DNA of 64,000 nt from Stutzerimonas stutzeri (GTDB taxonomy: Bacteria; Pseudomonadota; Gammaproteobacteria; Pseudomonadales; Pseudomonadaceae): contig NZ_JAMOIH010000012.1 of assembly GCF_024448955.1 (NCBI RefSeq), forward strand, positions 100,063-164,062, in the 5' to 3' direction. Position numbers and translations under genes: made by a program. Below, piece after piece: positions 15,707 through 24,710 of the stretch (position 1 is its first letter; the number at the start of each line of letters is the position of its first letter). The notes below the pieces were generated by a model that was not told the origin of the DNA, did not search any database, and was given only the letters and a program-made list of their open reading frames with translations.

Positions 15707-17380
15707 ATGAATATCACCGCAACGGTGTCAGCCGAACGCCGCGCATCGATGCTCGGATTGGGCGCCTGGAATGACATGATCATTACGGATTATCTCGACC
15801 AAGCCGTAGCCAGCGCAGCCGACTCCCCCGCCATCATCGCCTATCGCGTGAATCAAAAGGAACGCCGCGCGCTCAGCTATGCGGAACTGAATCAAATCGT
15901 TAATCGCATGGCTGCCGGCCTGGCTTCGCTTGGCGTGAACAAGGGAGAAGTGGTGTCCTGCCAGCTTCCGAACTGGTGGCAGATGACCGCGCTGCACCTC
16001 GCCTGCGTGCGCATCGGCGCTGTACTCAATCCGCTGATGCCGATCTTTCGCGAACGAGAGCTGCGCTTCATGCTCAGCTACGCCCAGAGCCGCGTGCTGG
16101 TAATCCCTCAATCGTTTCGCAGTTTCGACTACGCGGCGATGGTGGATAGTCTGCGCGGCGAGCTGCCAGCGCTCGAGCATGTGCTGGTAATCGACAGTCA
16201 GGACGAAAATCGCTGTTTTCAACGGGTTTTGCTGGATCGCGCCTGGGAAGAAGAACTCGATACCCAGGCGCTGTTCGCCGAGCGACGTCCGCACGGCGAC
16301 GATGTCGTGCAGCTGCTCTACACCTCTGGCACCACGGGCGAGCCGAAGGGCGTCCTGCATAGCAGCAATACGCTATGGAGCAACATCCGCCCCTATGCCG
16401 ATCGCCTGCATCTGAGCAACGCGGACATCGTCTTCATGGCCTCACCGATGGCTCATCAGACCGGCTTTCTCTACGGCCTGATGATGCCCATCTACCTGAA
16501 CGGCGCATGCGTGCTGCAGGACGTATGGGATTCGGCTTATGCCGTCCAGGTCGCCAAGGCAGAGCGGCCGACCTTCACCATGGCCTCCACGCCTTTTCTG
16601 GCCGATCTTATCGAGGTCGCACCTCAGCACCAGGAAGAATTGGCTTCACTACGCATCTTCGTCTCCGCCGGTGCGCCGATACCGAGCGCACTGGTCGAGC
16701 GAGCCGGTGCCGCCATCAATGCCCGGATCGTCTCCGCGTGGGGGATGACCGAGAACGGCGCGGTGACCATGACGCACCCGGAAGACGAGCCGGAACGGGC
16801 TATCGGCACCGATGGCGTGGCCCTGCCTTACATGGAGGTGCGTGTCGTCGACGAGCACGGCGAACCGGTGCCGCACGGCACGGAAGGCAATCTCCTGGTG
16901 CGGGGCGCCAGCCTGTTCATCGGTTATCTGAAACGCCCGGACCTCTACAACGTGGACGAGCACGGTTGGTTTCCCACCGGCGACCTGGCGCGCATGGACG
17001 CGCAGGGCTACATCCGCATCACCGGCCGAACCAAGGACGTGGTGATCCGAGGCGGCGAAAACGTGCCAGTGGTAGAGATCGAAAACCTGCTCTACAAGCA
17101 CCCGGCCATCTCCGCCGTGGCGCTGGTCGGTTGCCCCGATGCCCGTCTGGGCGAACGCCTTTGCGCCTACGTCACGCTGCATGAAGGCCATCAATCGTTG
17201 AGCCTGCAGGACGTGGTCAGTTTTCTCCTCGAGCAAAAACTCACCCGCAACTACCTGCCCGAATACCTCGAAGTGCTCCCGGCATTGCCGCGCACGCCTT
17301 CGGGAAAAATCCAGAAATTCAAACTGCGCGAACAGGCTAAGGACATCTGCCTTCCCAGCGGCAAAACCTGCCTGACCTGA
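15707..17380 (+). CDS. aliA: Acyl-CoA ligase, probable cyclohexanecarboxylate-CoA ligase
   Basis: A 557-residue AMP-forming ligase. The P-loop-like LLYTSGTTGEPKG (about 204-216), the GWFPTGDLA block with the nucleotide-ribose Asp, the GRTKDVVIRGGENV hinge, and the C-terminal PSGKIQKF with catalytic Lys534 are all intact. It would activate a carboxylic acid with ATP and CoA in the cytoplasm. The downstream badH, badI and aliB genes point to cyclohexanecarboxylate as substrate, as for AliA of R. palustris. AAGAGGTGG lies upstream of the ATG. It is the first gene of a five-gene operon with gaps of 24, 14, 89 and 60 bases. Confidence 0.82.
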   Translation: MNITATVSAERRASMLGLGAWNDMIITDYLDQAVASAADSPAIIAYRVNQKERRALSYAELNQIVNRMAAGLASLGVNKGEVVSCQLPNWWQMTALHLACVRIGAVLNPLMPIFRERELRFMLSYAQSRVLVIPQSFRSFDYAAMVDSLRGELPALEHVLVIDSQDENRCFQRVLLDRAWEEELDTQALFAERRPHGDDVVQLLYTSGTTGEPKGVLHSSNTLWSNIRPYADRLHLSNADIVFMASPMAHQTGFLYGLMMPIYLNGACVLQDVWDSAYAVQVAKAERPTFTMASTPFLADLIEVAPQHQEELASLRIFVSAGAPIPSALVERAGAAINARIVSAWGMTENGAVTMTHPEDEPERAIGTDGVALPYMEVRVVDEHGEPVPHGTEGNLLVRGASLFIGYLKRPDLYNVDEHGWFPTGDLARMDAQGYIRITGRTKDVVIRGGENVPVVEIENLLYKHPAISAVALVGCPDARLGERLCAYVTLHEGHQSLSLQDVVSFLLEQKLTRNYLPEYLEVLPALPRTPSGKIQKFKLREQAKDICLPSGKTCLT

Positions 17381-17404
17381 CACGCATTCAACTGGAGTAC
17401 GCAC

Positions 17405-18172
17405 ATGAAAGGCCTACGTGAAAAAACCGTGATCATCACCGGCGGCGGCGGCGGAATTGGCCGTGCCCTGTGCCTGCGTTTCGCCGCTGAGGGCAGCCGT
17501 GTCGCGGTGCTCGACCGCGACGCAGCGGCCGCTCAAACGACCGCCGAACTGATTGTCGAAGCGGCTGGCCAGGCCAAGGCCTACGCCGCCGACATCACCG
17601 ACTACGCCGCGATCGTCGAGACGGTGAACCGTGTGGAAAGCGAACTGGGCGTGCCGACCATATTGGTCAACAACGCCGGTTTCGATCGTTTCATGCCCTT
17701 CCTCAAGACCGAACCCAGCTCATGGCAGCAACTGATCGACATCAACCTGACCGGCGCGCTCAACATGCACCACGTGGTGCTGCCGAAGATGCTCGAAGCC
17801 GGCGGCGGCAAGGTCATCAACATCGCCTCCGATGCCGCACGTGTCGGCTCGTCCGGCGAGGCGGTCTATGCCGCCTGCAAGGCTGGATTGATCGGACTTT
17901 CGAAAACCCTCGCCCGTGAGCTGGCGAGCAAGAATATCAATTTCAACGTGGTCTGCCCCGGCCCCACCGACACGGCGCTGCTGAAAAGCGTGGCGGCGAC
18001 TTCGAACAATCCGGAAAAACTGCTCGAAGCCTTCAAGAACGCCGTACCCAAGCGTCGCCTCGGCCAGCCGGAAGACTATCCAGGCATCGTCTGCCTGCTC
18101 GCCAGCGACGACGCCGATTTCATCACCGGACAGGTCATCAGCGTGTCCGGCGGCCTGACCATGGCCGGCTAA
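17405..18172 (+). CDS. badH: SDR dehydrogenase, probable 2-hydroxycyclohexanecarboxyl-CoA dehydrogenase
   Basis: A 255-residue classical short-chain dehydrogenase. The NAD-binding GGGGGIG is near residue 15, NNAG follows in the middle, and the catalytic residues are Ser142, Tyr155 and Lys159 (YAACK). The C-terminus ITGQVISVSGGLTMAG is typical of the FabG-like subgroup. BadH oxidises 2-hydroxycyclohexane-1-carboxyl-CoA to the 2-keto compound with NAD. The family is certain; the substrate is inferred from its place between aliA and badI and from resemblance of the N-terminus (GLREKTVIITGGGGGIG) to BadH as I recall it. Confidence 0.8.
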   Translation: MKGLREKTVIITGGGGGIGRALCLRFAAEGSRVAVLDRDAAAAQTTAELIVEAAGQAKAYAADITDYAAIVETVNRVESELGVPTILVNNAGFDRFMPFLKTEPSSWQQLIDINLTGALNMHHVVLPKMLEAGGGKVINIASDAARVGSSGEAVYAACKAGLIGLSKTLARELASKNINFNVVCPGPTDTALLKSVAATSNNPEKLLEAFKNAVPKRRLGQPEDYPGIVCLLASDDADFITGQVISVSGGLTMAG

Positions 18173-18186
18173 ACAGGAGACTCATC

Positions 18187-18969
18187 ATGAATTACGAAGA
18201 CATTCTCTACACCGAAAACGACGGCGTCGCGACCATCACCATCAATCGCCCAGACCGCTACAACGCCTTTCGCGGCCAGACCTGCATGGAGTTGATCGAC
18301 GCCTTCAACCGCGCGGGTTGGAACAAGTCCGTTGGCGTCATCATCTTCACGGGCGCTGGCGACAAGGCGTTCTGCACCGGTGGCGACCAGAGTGCTCATG
18401 CGGGCCAATACGACGGCCGCGGGCTGATCGGCCTGCCGGTCGAGGAATTACAGCGGCTGATTCGTGAAGTGCCCAAGCCGGTCATCGCTCGCGTCAACGG
18501 CTTCGCCATCGGTGGTGGGCATGTATTGCACGTGGTCTGCGATCTCAGCATCGCCTCGGATCAGGCCGTCTTCGGCCAGGTCGGGCCCAAGGTCGGCTCG
18601 GTCGATCCCGGTTACGGTACCGCCTACCTGGCGCGCGTCATCGGTGAAAAGCGCGCCCGGGAAATCTGGTATCTGTGCCGCAAATACAGCGCTCAGCAGG
18701 CGCTGGAATGGGGGCTGGTGAATGCCGTGGTGCCGCACGAAGAGCTTGATGCCGAAGTGCAGAAATGGTGCGACGAGATCCTCGAGAAGAGTCCCACTGC
18801 GCTATCCATCGCCAAGCGCTCGTTCAATGCCGACAGCGAAAACATCGCCGGTATCGGCGGGCTCGGCATGCAGGCGCTGAGTCTGTATTACGACACCGAC
18901 GAGGCAAAGGAAGGCACCGCCGCGTTCAAGGAAAAGCGCAAGCCGGACTTCCGCAAGTTCTACAAATAA
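18187..18969 (+). CDS. badI: 2-ketocyclohexanecarboxyl-CoA hydrolase (ring-opening)
   Basis: A 260-residue crotonase-superfamily protein closely resembling BadI of R. palustris as I remember it: NAFRG, FCTGGDQS, YDGRG, VPKPVIARV, GQVGPKVGSVDPGYGTA (131-147) and the tail EKRKPDFRK. It lacks the two hydratase glutamates; instead it carries the SVDPGYG region found in the MenB/BadI branch, which makes or breaks C-C bonds beside a ketone. The reaction is hydrolytic opening of 2-ketocyclohexane-1-carboxyl-CoA to pimeloyl-CoA. This is the most diagnostic gene of the cluster and anchors the pathway call. Only 14 bases separate it from badH. Confidence 0.88.
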   Translation: MNYEDILYTENDGVATITINRPDRYNAFRGQTCMELIDAFNRAGWNKSVGVIIFTGAGDKAFCTGGDQSAHAGQYDGRGLIGLPVEELQRLIREVPKPVIARVNGFAIGGGHVLHVVCDLSIASDQAVFGQVGPKVGSVDPGYGTAYLARVIGEKRAREIWYLCRKYSAQQALEWGLVNAVVPHEELDAEVQKWCDEILEKSPTALSIAKRSFNADSENIAGIGGLGMQALSLYYDTDEAKEGTAAFKEKRKPDFRKFYK

Positions 18970-19058
18970 CGCCGTGTATTCGGCCTCGCGGATGCTCCGG
19001 GAACCGGGGCGCCCGGTCGAATCGATCGAACAGCGGCGCAGCAGTGCTGGAGAACCTT

Positions 19059-20198
19059 ATGAATTTCGCCTTCAACGAACAACAGAACGCCATCCGCGAT
19101 AGCGTCGCTCGCTTCAGTGCCGAAGTGCTCGCCCCCGGCTATCGCAAACGCGACCAGACGGGCGTCATCGAGCGTGAAGTCATCCAGCAAATGGGTGACA
19201 TGGGCCTGCTCGGCGGCGAGCTGCCGGAGCAGTATGGCGGCAGCGGGCTGGATTGCGTGACCGCCGGAATCATCATCGAAGAAATTTCCCGTGGCGACTT
19301 TAATGTCGGCTACATCCCGTTGCTAGCCTCGCTCAACGGCCAGATCATCAGCCAGCACGCCAGCCCGGAACTGGCCGGCGAATGGCTGAACGAGATCACT
19401 GCCGGGCGTCGGGTCGTCTGCATTGCACTGACCGAGCCCAGCGGCGGCTCCGACGCGGCAAGTTTGCGCATGAAAGCCGAAAACAGGGGCGACACCTACA
19501 TTCTGAACGGTGAAAAAACCTCCATTTCCATGGCCGACCAGGCGGACGTCGCGGTGGTATTCGCCCGCACCGGCAGCCAGGAATCGCGTGCCAACGGCAT
19601 CAGCGCCTTTCTCGTCCCCATGAACCTGCCCGGTATCAGCACCACCCGTTTCGAAGATGCCGGCCAGCGCGCCATCGGACGGGGCTCGATCTTCTTCGAC
19701 AACGTCGAGGTGCCCGCCAGTCATCGTCTGGGTGATGAGGGCAAGGGTTTCAAGCAAGTCATGCAGGGCTTCGACTACAGCCGCGCACTGATTGGCCTGC
19801 AATGCCTCGCAGTGGCTCAGCAATCGCTGGACGAAACCTGGCAGTGGCTTACCGAGAGACAGGCGTTCGGCCAGCAATTGGCGGCGTTCCAGGGCTTGAC
19901 TCACCCGCTCGCCGAGTACCAGACCTACGTGCAGGCGGCTCGTCTGCAATGCTTCTATGCGCTGTGGTTGAAAGATTCCGGTCAGCGGCACAATGCCGAA
20001 GCCGCGATGAACAAATGGTGGGCACCGAAACTGGCGTTCGACGCGGTCAAACAGTGCATGCTCGCCCACGGCCACACCGGATGGGGCGAGGATCTGCCCT
20101 TCGCTCAGCGCATGCGTGACGTGCTGGGGCTACAGATTGGTGACGGCACGGCGCAGATCATGAAAAATATCATCGCCCGTGAATACCTGCCCCGATAA
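19059..20198 (+). CDS. aliB: Acyl-CoA dehydrogenase, probable cyclohexanecarboxyl-CoA dehydrogenase
   Basis: A 379-residue FAD-dependent acyl-CoA dehydrogenase. ALTEPSGGSDAAS is the flavin and substrate signature, and the C-terminal GDGTAQIMKNIIARE is the family end motif. The residue before GT that is normally the catalytic Glu is Asp362 here. It would introduce the first double bond, giving cyclohex-1-ene-1-carboxyl-CoA, and pass electrons to ETF. The start at 19059 is set by GGAGA upstream and the family-typical beginning MNFAFNEQQNAIRD; longer in-frame readings overlap badI. Substrate assignment follows from operon context. Confidence 0.82.
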   Translation: MNFAFNEQQNAIRDSVARFSAEVLAPGYRKRDQTGVIEREVIQQMGDMGLLGGELPEQYGGSGLDCVTAGIIIEEISRGDFNVGYIPLLASLNGQIISQHASPELAGEWLNEITAGRRVVCIALTEPSGGSDAASLRMKAENRGDTYILNGEKTSISMADQADVAVVFARTGSQESRANGISAFLVPMNLPGISTTRFEDAGQRAIGRGSIFFDNVEVPASHRLGDEGKGFKQVMQGFDYSRALIGLQCLAVAQQSLDETWQWLTERQAFGQQLAAFQGLTHPLAEYQTYVQAARLQCFYALWLKDSGQRHNAEAAMNKWWAPKLAFDAVKQCMLAHGHTGWGEDLPFAQRMRDVLGLQIGDGTAQIMKNIIAREYLPR

Positions 20199-20258
20199 CC
20201 CCGCCCTTCATGCCGGCTGCGCGTCGCCGCGCGCCGTTATGGGTCGCAAGGAAACGAA

Positions 20259-20756
20259 ATGACCGCGATTGAAACCAAGAGCATTCCCAACCGGCTTTTC
20301 TTCCGGTTGTTTCAAACCGGCAACGTGTTGCAGCGACAGGTGCAGAAAGAGATGGGCATCAGCACCGTGCAATGGGCCGTGCTTGGAGCTTTATCGCGGC
20401 CAGGCTACGAGGATGGCATTTCGTTCAATCAGCTCACCGAGTATCTGGTGGTCAGCCGTCAGAGCCTGGATGGAGTGCTCAAGCGCATGGAGCGCGATCA
20501 CCATGTGCAGCGCGTGCCGCATCCGGACGATGGACGCGCACGGCTGGTCAGGTTGACCGCTCAAGGCCGAGCCTATTGGGACACACTGCAGGTACGCATC
20601 CAGGAGTTCTATGAGCAAGGGCTGAAGGGCTTCAGCTTCGATGACAGCGTCAACTTTCTGCACTACCTGAGTAAGCTGCAAGCCGATCTCGGAGCCATCG
20701 CCCTGGGGCAGCTTGAACACGACGATGTATCGACGGCATCCGCCAGCGAGCCGTGA
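20259..20756 (+). CDS. badR: MarR-family regulator, probable BadR
   Basis: A 165-residue winged-helix regulator. The recognition region reads FNQLTEYLVVSRQSLDGVLKRMERD, followed by the wing HPDDGRARLVRLTAQG, both typical of MarR proteins. It closes the aliA-badH-badI-aliB operon. In R. palustris, BadR represses the cyclohexanecarboxylate genes and is relieved by 2-ketocyclohexane-1-carboxyl-CoA; the same logic is proposed here. The inverted repeats between badK and aliA are the candidate operators. It is convergent with an MFS gene 10 bases away. Confidence 0.8.
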   Translation: MTAIETKSIPNRLFFRLFQTGNVLQRQVQKEMGISTVQWAVLGALSRPGYEDGISFNQLTEYLVVSRQSLDGVLKRMERDHHVQRVPHPDDGRARLVRLTAQGRAYWDTLQVRIQEFYEQGLKGFSFDDSVNFLHYLSKLQADLGAIALGQLEHDDVSTASASEP

Positions 20757-20766
20757 GAAGCCGGCA

Positions 20767-21954
20767 CTAGTTGACCTCTGCCCTGCGCTCCTGCTTCAGC
20801 AATAGCCATACGATCCCCAGGCTGGCGACTGCCATGGCAGCTGCACCGAGAAAGATGCTCTGCATACCGATGTAAACGGCCAACGCCCCCATGATCGCGC
20901 CGGACAACCCTAGTGCCAGATCGAAGAACATGGCGAACACGCTGAGTCCCGAACTGCGGTTAGCGACCCCAACACGCGACACCACCCCTACGCCCAACGC
21001 CGGATAGAGCAAGGACAGGCCACACCCGGTCAGCGCCGACCCGGCCAGTGCAACGCCCGGCGCCTCGGCGAGCCAAAGCATGACCAAGCCAAGAATCTCT
21101 ACGGCTAAACAGATCACCGCGACGGAGTAGCCGCCCACTCGGTTGATCAGATTGGGAAATAGCAGCCGTGTCCCGATGAAGGCGAAGGCGAAGGCCGTCA
21201 GGCACCAAGCGGCCCCATCCCAACCTCGCGCGTTGTAATACAGCGCAATGAAAGCCGTTAACGTCCCGTAACCGATGGTGGCCAACGCCAGACTGATGCC
21301 AGGCGGCGCGACCTTCCACAGCACCTTGCCAAACGGTAGCCGCTCCCCCGGATTGAGCGGCGCATCCTCCCGTCGCCAGGCCAGCGCCAAGCCGAGCGCA
21401 GCCAACAGCATGGTCACCGCCCCCAGACTCCACAGCCCCAGCGATTGAGCAAGAAACACACCCAGCGGCGCGCCGATACCGACGCCGCCATAAGCCGCGA
21501 TACCGTTCCAGGAAATCATACGTGCCGTGCTTTGCGGTCCGAGACGGGTGATGCCCCAGCTGATCGCGGAAATACCGATCAAGCTTTGCGTGAAGCCCAG
21601 CACCAGCCGGCTCATGACCATCACGCCGATACCCACCATCGGCCAGGATTCGAGCAACGCTGAAATCAGTAGCAACACACCGCTGACAAGCCCGGACGCC
21701 ATGCCGATCAGCACGGTTTTCTTCGCGCCCCGCTCATCCGCAAGGCGCCCAGCCAAGGGGCGGCAGAGCAAGGTAGTGAGGTACTGCGCACCAATGACGA
21801 TGCCCGCGACGGCAGTGCTGAAACCCAGGTTTTCATGGATATAGGCCGGTAGCGATGCGAGTGGGATACCGATGGAAATGAAGGAAATGAAGTTGAAGAC
21901 AACTAGCGACAGGATGAAAAACGTGTCGTTGGCGGGAGATTTCGCAGTGGGCAT
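20767..21954 (-). CDS. MFS transporter, YhhS/YfcJ type
   Basis: A 395-residue protein with about twelve hydrophobic helices. The loop GRLADERGAKK after helix 2 is the MFS signature, and blocks such as ISWNGIAAYGG, ARGWDGAAW and GTRLLFPNLINR match the E. coli YhhS/YfcJ subgroup. That subgroup has been linked to efflux, with poorly defined substrates. The ATG at 21954 (MPTAKSP) starts just before the first helix; a longer reading adds an unlikely hydrophilic stretch. Its position beside badR raises the possibility of a role in cyclohexanecarboxylate traffic, but it is on the opposite strand. Confidence 0.82.
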   Translation of the reverse strand: MPTAKSPANDTFFILSLVVFNFISFISIGIPLASLPAYIHENLGFSTAVAGIVIGAQYLTTLLCRPLAGRLADERGAKKTVLIGMASGLVSGVLLLISALLESWPMVGIGVMVMSRLVLGFTQSLIGISAISWGITRLGPQSTARMISWNGIAAYGGVGIGAPLGVFLAQSLGLWSLGAVTMLLAALGLALAWRREDAPLNPGERLPFGKVLWKVAPPGISLALATIGYGTLTAFIALYYNARGWDGAAWCLTAFAFAFIGTRLLFPNLINRVGGYSVAVICLAVEILGLVMLWLAEAPGVALAGSALTGCGLSLLYPALGVGVVSRVGVANRSSGLSVFAMFFDLALGLSGAIMGALAVYIGMQSIFLGAAAMAVASLGIVWLLLKQERRAEVN

Positions 21955-22092
21955 CGATTCGCCTGTCGAGGTGATGAAACGCGAATTAGGTAACAAGGCC
22001 GGACGAGTGCTATCCAGACAGTGGCACGGAAGGCTCAATCACAGAAAAGCGAACTCATCATACAACCGTTGCGCGCTGGTGACACCAGCGCG

Positions 22093-22998
22093 TCAGGCAG
22101 ACTTCGCGCTAGCCGCAACCCTCGGTCGGCGCCATTGCGGTAATCCAATCAGCACGACGGCGCTTACGATGACCGTCATCGCCAACCACTCCTCTGCACC
22201 GATCCGCTCGCCGGCAAAAGTGATGCCTAGCAGTACCGCAACCACCGGATTGACATAGGCGTAGCTGGTAGCTGCGGCGGGTCGTACATGTTTGAGTAGG
22301 TAGAGATAAGCGCTGAACGCGACGATGGAGCCAAACAGCGTCAGATAGGCAAGCGCAAGCCAGCCGGCGAAATCAGGTGCCTGCTGCATGCGCTCACCGC
22401 TCGCGACGCTGCCGAGAAGCAATACCACTCCGCCGACAAGCATCTGCGCAGCGCTCGCCATCGCGCCGCCCGGCAGGCTGAGATGCCGGCTCCACATCGA
22501 GCCGAACGCCCAGCTCGCCGCCGCGATCAGCACCAGCATTGCGCCCAAGGGACTGGCTTGCAGGTTATGACCGAGATTGAGCAGGCCGATTCCGATCAGA
22601 CCGAGCAGAATGCCGCCCCACTCCAGCCCAGTGGTGCGCTGGCCCCAGATCAGCCCGAACAGCAGCGCGAACAGCGGCACCGTCGCGATCGCAAGCGCAG
22701 CCACTGCCGAGGCTACGCCCAGATGCTCGGCAATGGTTACACCACCGTTGCCGCAGCTGAGCAGCAGGAAACCGACGATGGCGCATGACCGCCACTCTTT
22801 GCCGGTCGGAACAGGCACACCACGCCACCGCAGCCAGGCAAACATAAGCCCACCAGCAATGACGAAACGCAGCCCGGCGAGAAGCATAGGCGGCCAAGAT
22901 TGCACACCTATCTTGATCACGAAATAGGTAGAACCCCAAACCAGATAGAGCGCGATGAACGCACCCACGAGCAGCAACGATGAGCGATGCGAAGGCAT
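22093..22998 (-). CDS. EamA-family drug/metabolite transporter (YedA-like)
   Basis: A 301-residue inner-membrane protein of about ten helices made of two EamA repeats. The opening YLVWGSTYFVIKIGVQSWPP and SYAYVNPVVAVLLG in the second repeat are characteristic of YedA-type carriers. The family exports amino acids or other small molecules; the substrate is not evident. A basic C-terminal tail follows the last helix. It is upstream of and co-oriented with the MFS gene, separated by 138 bases. Confidence 0.85.
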   Translation of the reverse strand: MPSHRSSLLLVGAFIALYLVWGSTYFVIKIGVQSWPPMLLAGLRFVIAGGLMFAWLRWRGVPVPTGKEWRSCAIVGFLLLSCGNGGVTIAEHLGVASAVAALAIATVPLFALLFGLIWGQRTTGLEWGGILLGLIGIGLLNLGHNLQASPLGAMLVLIAAASWAFGSMWSRHLSLPGGAMASAAQMLVGGVVLLLGSVASGERMQQAPDFAGWLALAYLTLFGSIVAFSAYLYLLKHVRPAAATSYAYVNPVVAVLLGITFAGERIGAEEWLAMTVIVSAVVLIGLPQWRRPRVAASAKSA

Positions 22999-23530
22999 GA
23001 GAAAGACCGTGGTGCGGGCATTTGAGCAGCCATTCTAGATAGCCGCAGCCAGGACAATAAGCACAGTGAGCGTTTTGTTTAGCGGTGCAGTTTCCCGGTC
23101 GCGCCTCGGCCATCTGGTCGAGCCGAAGGGATCAACGAACTGTGGCTCGGCTTGGTGAGCGACATGGCTCGGTCCGGCTCATATAAAAATGGTCTTCCAG
23201 ACGGACACCGAACTCGCAGGCAGACCGGCTCGTTGTTGAAGCGCGTTTGCATGAGCGTCGCCTGGTCGCCGCGTGAAGCTACGGGCTTTTCAACAATATG
23301 AAACGGGACTGGAGCAAGACGTGGCGCACGTCGTTGTGGTGTGGCGTTGGAAGCAAACGTGCCGCTCATTGCAGGAGCGCAAAAAGGCCTGGGCGAGCAG
23401 TTGGGGGACGAAAACGGTTACGGCAATGCCCGCAGGATCTGCGGTTTTGCTATGAGCGAGCACCGTAGTGATCGTGATGGTTGCCCGAACTGGGCAGCGC
23501 AGGAGGGAGGAATCAGAGTGCTGTTTGGTC

Positions 23531-23560
23531 ACCGTCCAAGGCCTCAAGACCAAGGACGGT
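23531..23560. repeat. Inverted repeat distal to oprF
   Basis: ACCGTCC (23531-23537) pairs perfectly with GGACGGT (23554-23560) across a 16-base loop. It lies 90 bases past the oprF stop, behind the stronger hairpin, and may be a second terminator element. Confidence 0.4.
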
Positions 23561-23586
23561 CAAGTGCCGAATACCCACTTGATGAA

Positions 23587-23622
23587 CCATAAGGCCGTTC
23601 TACCTGAGGAACAGCCTTATGG
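23587..23622 (-). terminator. Hairpin after oprF, probable terminator
   Basis: CCATAAGGC (23587-23595) pairs perfectly with GCCTTATGG (23614-23622), with a further GTTC/GAAC pairing inside. It starts 28 bases after the oprF stop on the minus strand. There is no U-run, so it may instead stabilise the abundant oprF mRNA 3' end. Confidence 0.6.
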
Positions 23623-23650
23623 CACTGGGCTTCGTGAAGTCAGATACGAA

Positions 23651-24646
23651 TCAACGAACCTGTGCTTCGACTTCGGCCTCTACACGGCGGTTGATCTGAC
23701 GACCTTCGTCGGTGCTGTTATCGGCAACCGGACGAGCTTCACCATAACCAACCGAGTCAACACGCTGGCTTTCGACACCGTATTGGTTGACCAGGACCTC
23801 GCGAACAGCCTGAGCACGACGCTCGGACAGGCGCTGGTTGTACTGATCGGTACCGACGGAGTCAGTGTGACCTTCAACGGTAGTGCTGGTCTGCGGGTAC
23901 TGTTGCATGAAGTCAGCCAGATTCTTGATGTCGCTGTAGCTTTCTTCGCGTACGCGGGCCCTGTCAAAGTCGAACTTGACGTCGAGCTCAACGCGAACCA
24001 GCTCTGGTTCCGGCTCTGGCTCGTTGTCGACGATCGGAGCCGGTGCAGGCTCAGGAGTAGGCTCGACTTGGGCAACCTGCTGCTGCGCGCCGCCACCAAA
24101 GTTCAGACCAACGCCTACGCCAGCCATCCACTCGCTGTCACCAGCATCGATGTTGTGCATGCCGTCAACGCTGGCTTTGGCGAAGAAGTTCTCGGTGAAG
24201 TAATACTTCAGACCGGCACCAATGTTCGCAAAGGTGCTGTGGTTACGACCGCTACGATCAGCCTGGCCGATGCTCTGGTGAGCCATACCAGCGGATACGT
24301 AAGGCCGCAGTCCGACACCCGGCTGACCGAAGTGGTAGGCCGCGTCGAGGGAGGTCAGGCTACCCTTGATGTTCTTGTGGCCGCCGCCGGCGGTTACCGG
24401 ATCGTCCGAAGTGACGTCGTGATACTCACCATAGGACAGGCCCAGGGAGACGTCGTCGGTGAGAAAATAGCTGACGCCAGCGCCATAAAGCTCGCCTTCG
24501 TCTTCGAAGCCACGGGCGCTGTCGGAGAAGTAGTGCTTGCCGAATGCTTCCACCTCTACTGCACCCTGCCCTTGGGCAAGCGCGCTAAGCGAAGTGGCTG
24601 CAACCATAGAGCTAATTACAACGCCCAAGGTGTTTTTAAGTTTCAT
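23651..24646 (-). CDS. oprF: Major outer-membrane porin OprF (OmpA family)
   Basis: A 331-residue outer-membrane protein. A signal peptide (MKLKNTLGV..., cleavage near ALAQ, about residue 24) is followed by an eight-strand barrel (to about 180), a Pro/Glu-rich hinge (EPTPEPAPAP) and a C-terminal OmpA domain (about 215-331) with EGHTDSVG and SERRAQAV, which binds peptidoglycan. OprF is the main non-specific porin and envelope anchor of pseudomonads. It is a little shorter than the P. aeruginosa protein (about 350 residues). It lies directly downstream of sigX, the sigma factor known to drive oprF in P. aeruginosa. Confidence 0.95.
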   Translation of the reverse strand: MKLKNTLGVVISSMVAATSLSALAQGQGAVEVEAFGKHYFSDSARGFEDEGELYGAGVSYFLTDDVSLGLSYGEYHDVTSDDPVTAGGGHKNIKGSLTSLDAAYHFGQPGVGLRPYVSAGMAHQSIGQADRSGRNHSTFANIGAGLKYYFTENFFAKASVDGMHNIDAGDSEWMAGVGVGLNFGGGAQQQVAQVEPTPEPAPAPIVDNEPEPEPELVRVELDVKFDFDRARVREESYSDIKNLADFMQQYPQTSTTVEGHTDSVGTDQYNQRLSERRAQAVREVLVNQYGVESQRVDSVGYGEARPVADNSTDEGRQINRRVEAEVEAQVR

Positions 24647-24710
24647 CCGTAAATCCCCATCTGGTGGTGAGTATCAGAACAATCTAAGGAAACCGGCTGT
24701 CTGTAGGCCC

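Larger units (their letters stand above)
22999..23650. other. 652-base region without a recognisable gene
   Basis: Open frames exist on both strands, but none has a good ribosome site or a family resemblance. The oprF-side end carries two inverted repeats (23531-23560 and 23587-23622). The rest might be decayed coding sequence or a regulatory or RNA gene; nothing decisive is visible. The upstream end must include the promoter of the EamA gene on the minus strand. Confidence 0.4.

Noticed and set aside
23468..24652. 394-codon plus-strand frame across oprF
   Set aside because: It is the antisense shadow of oprF, which has a complete family match.
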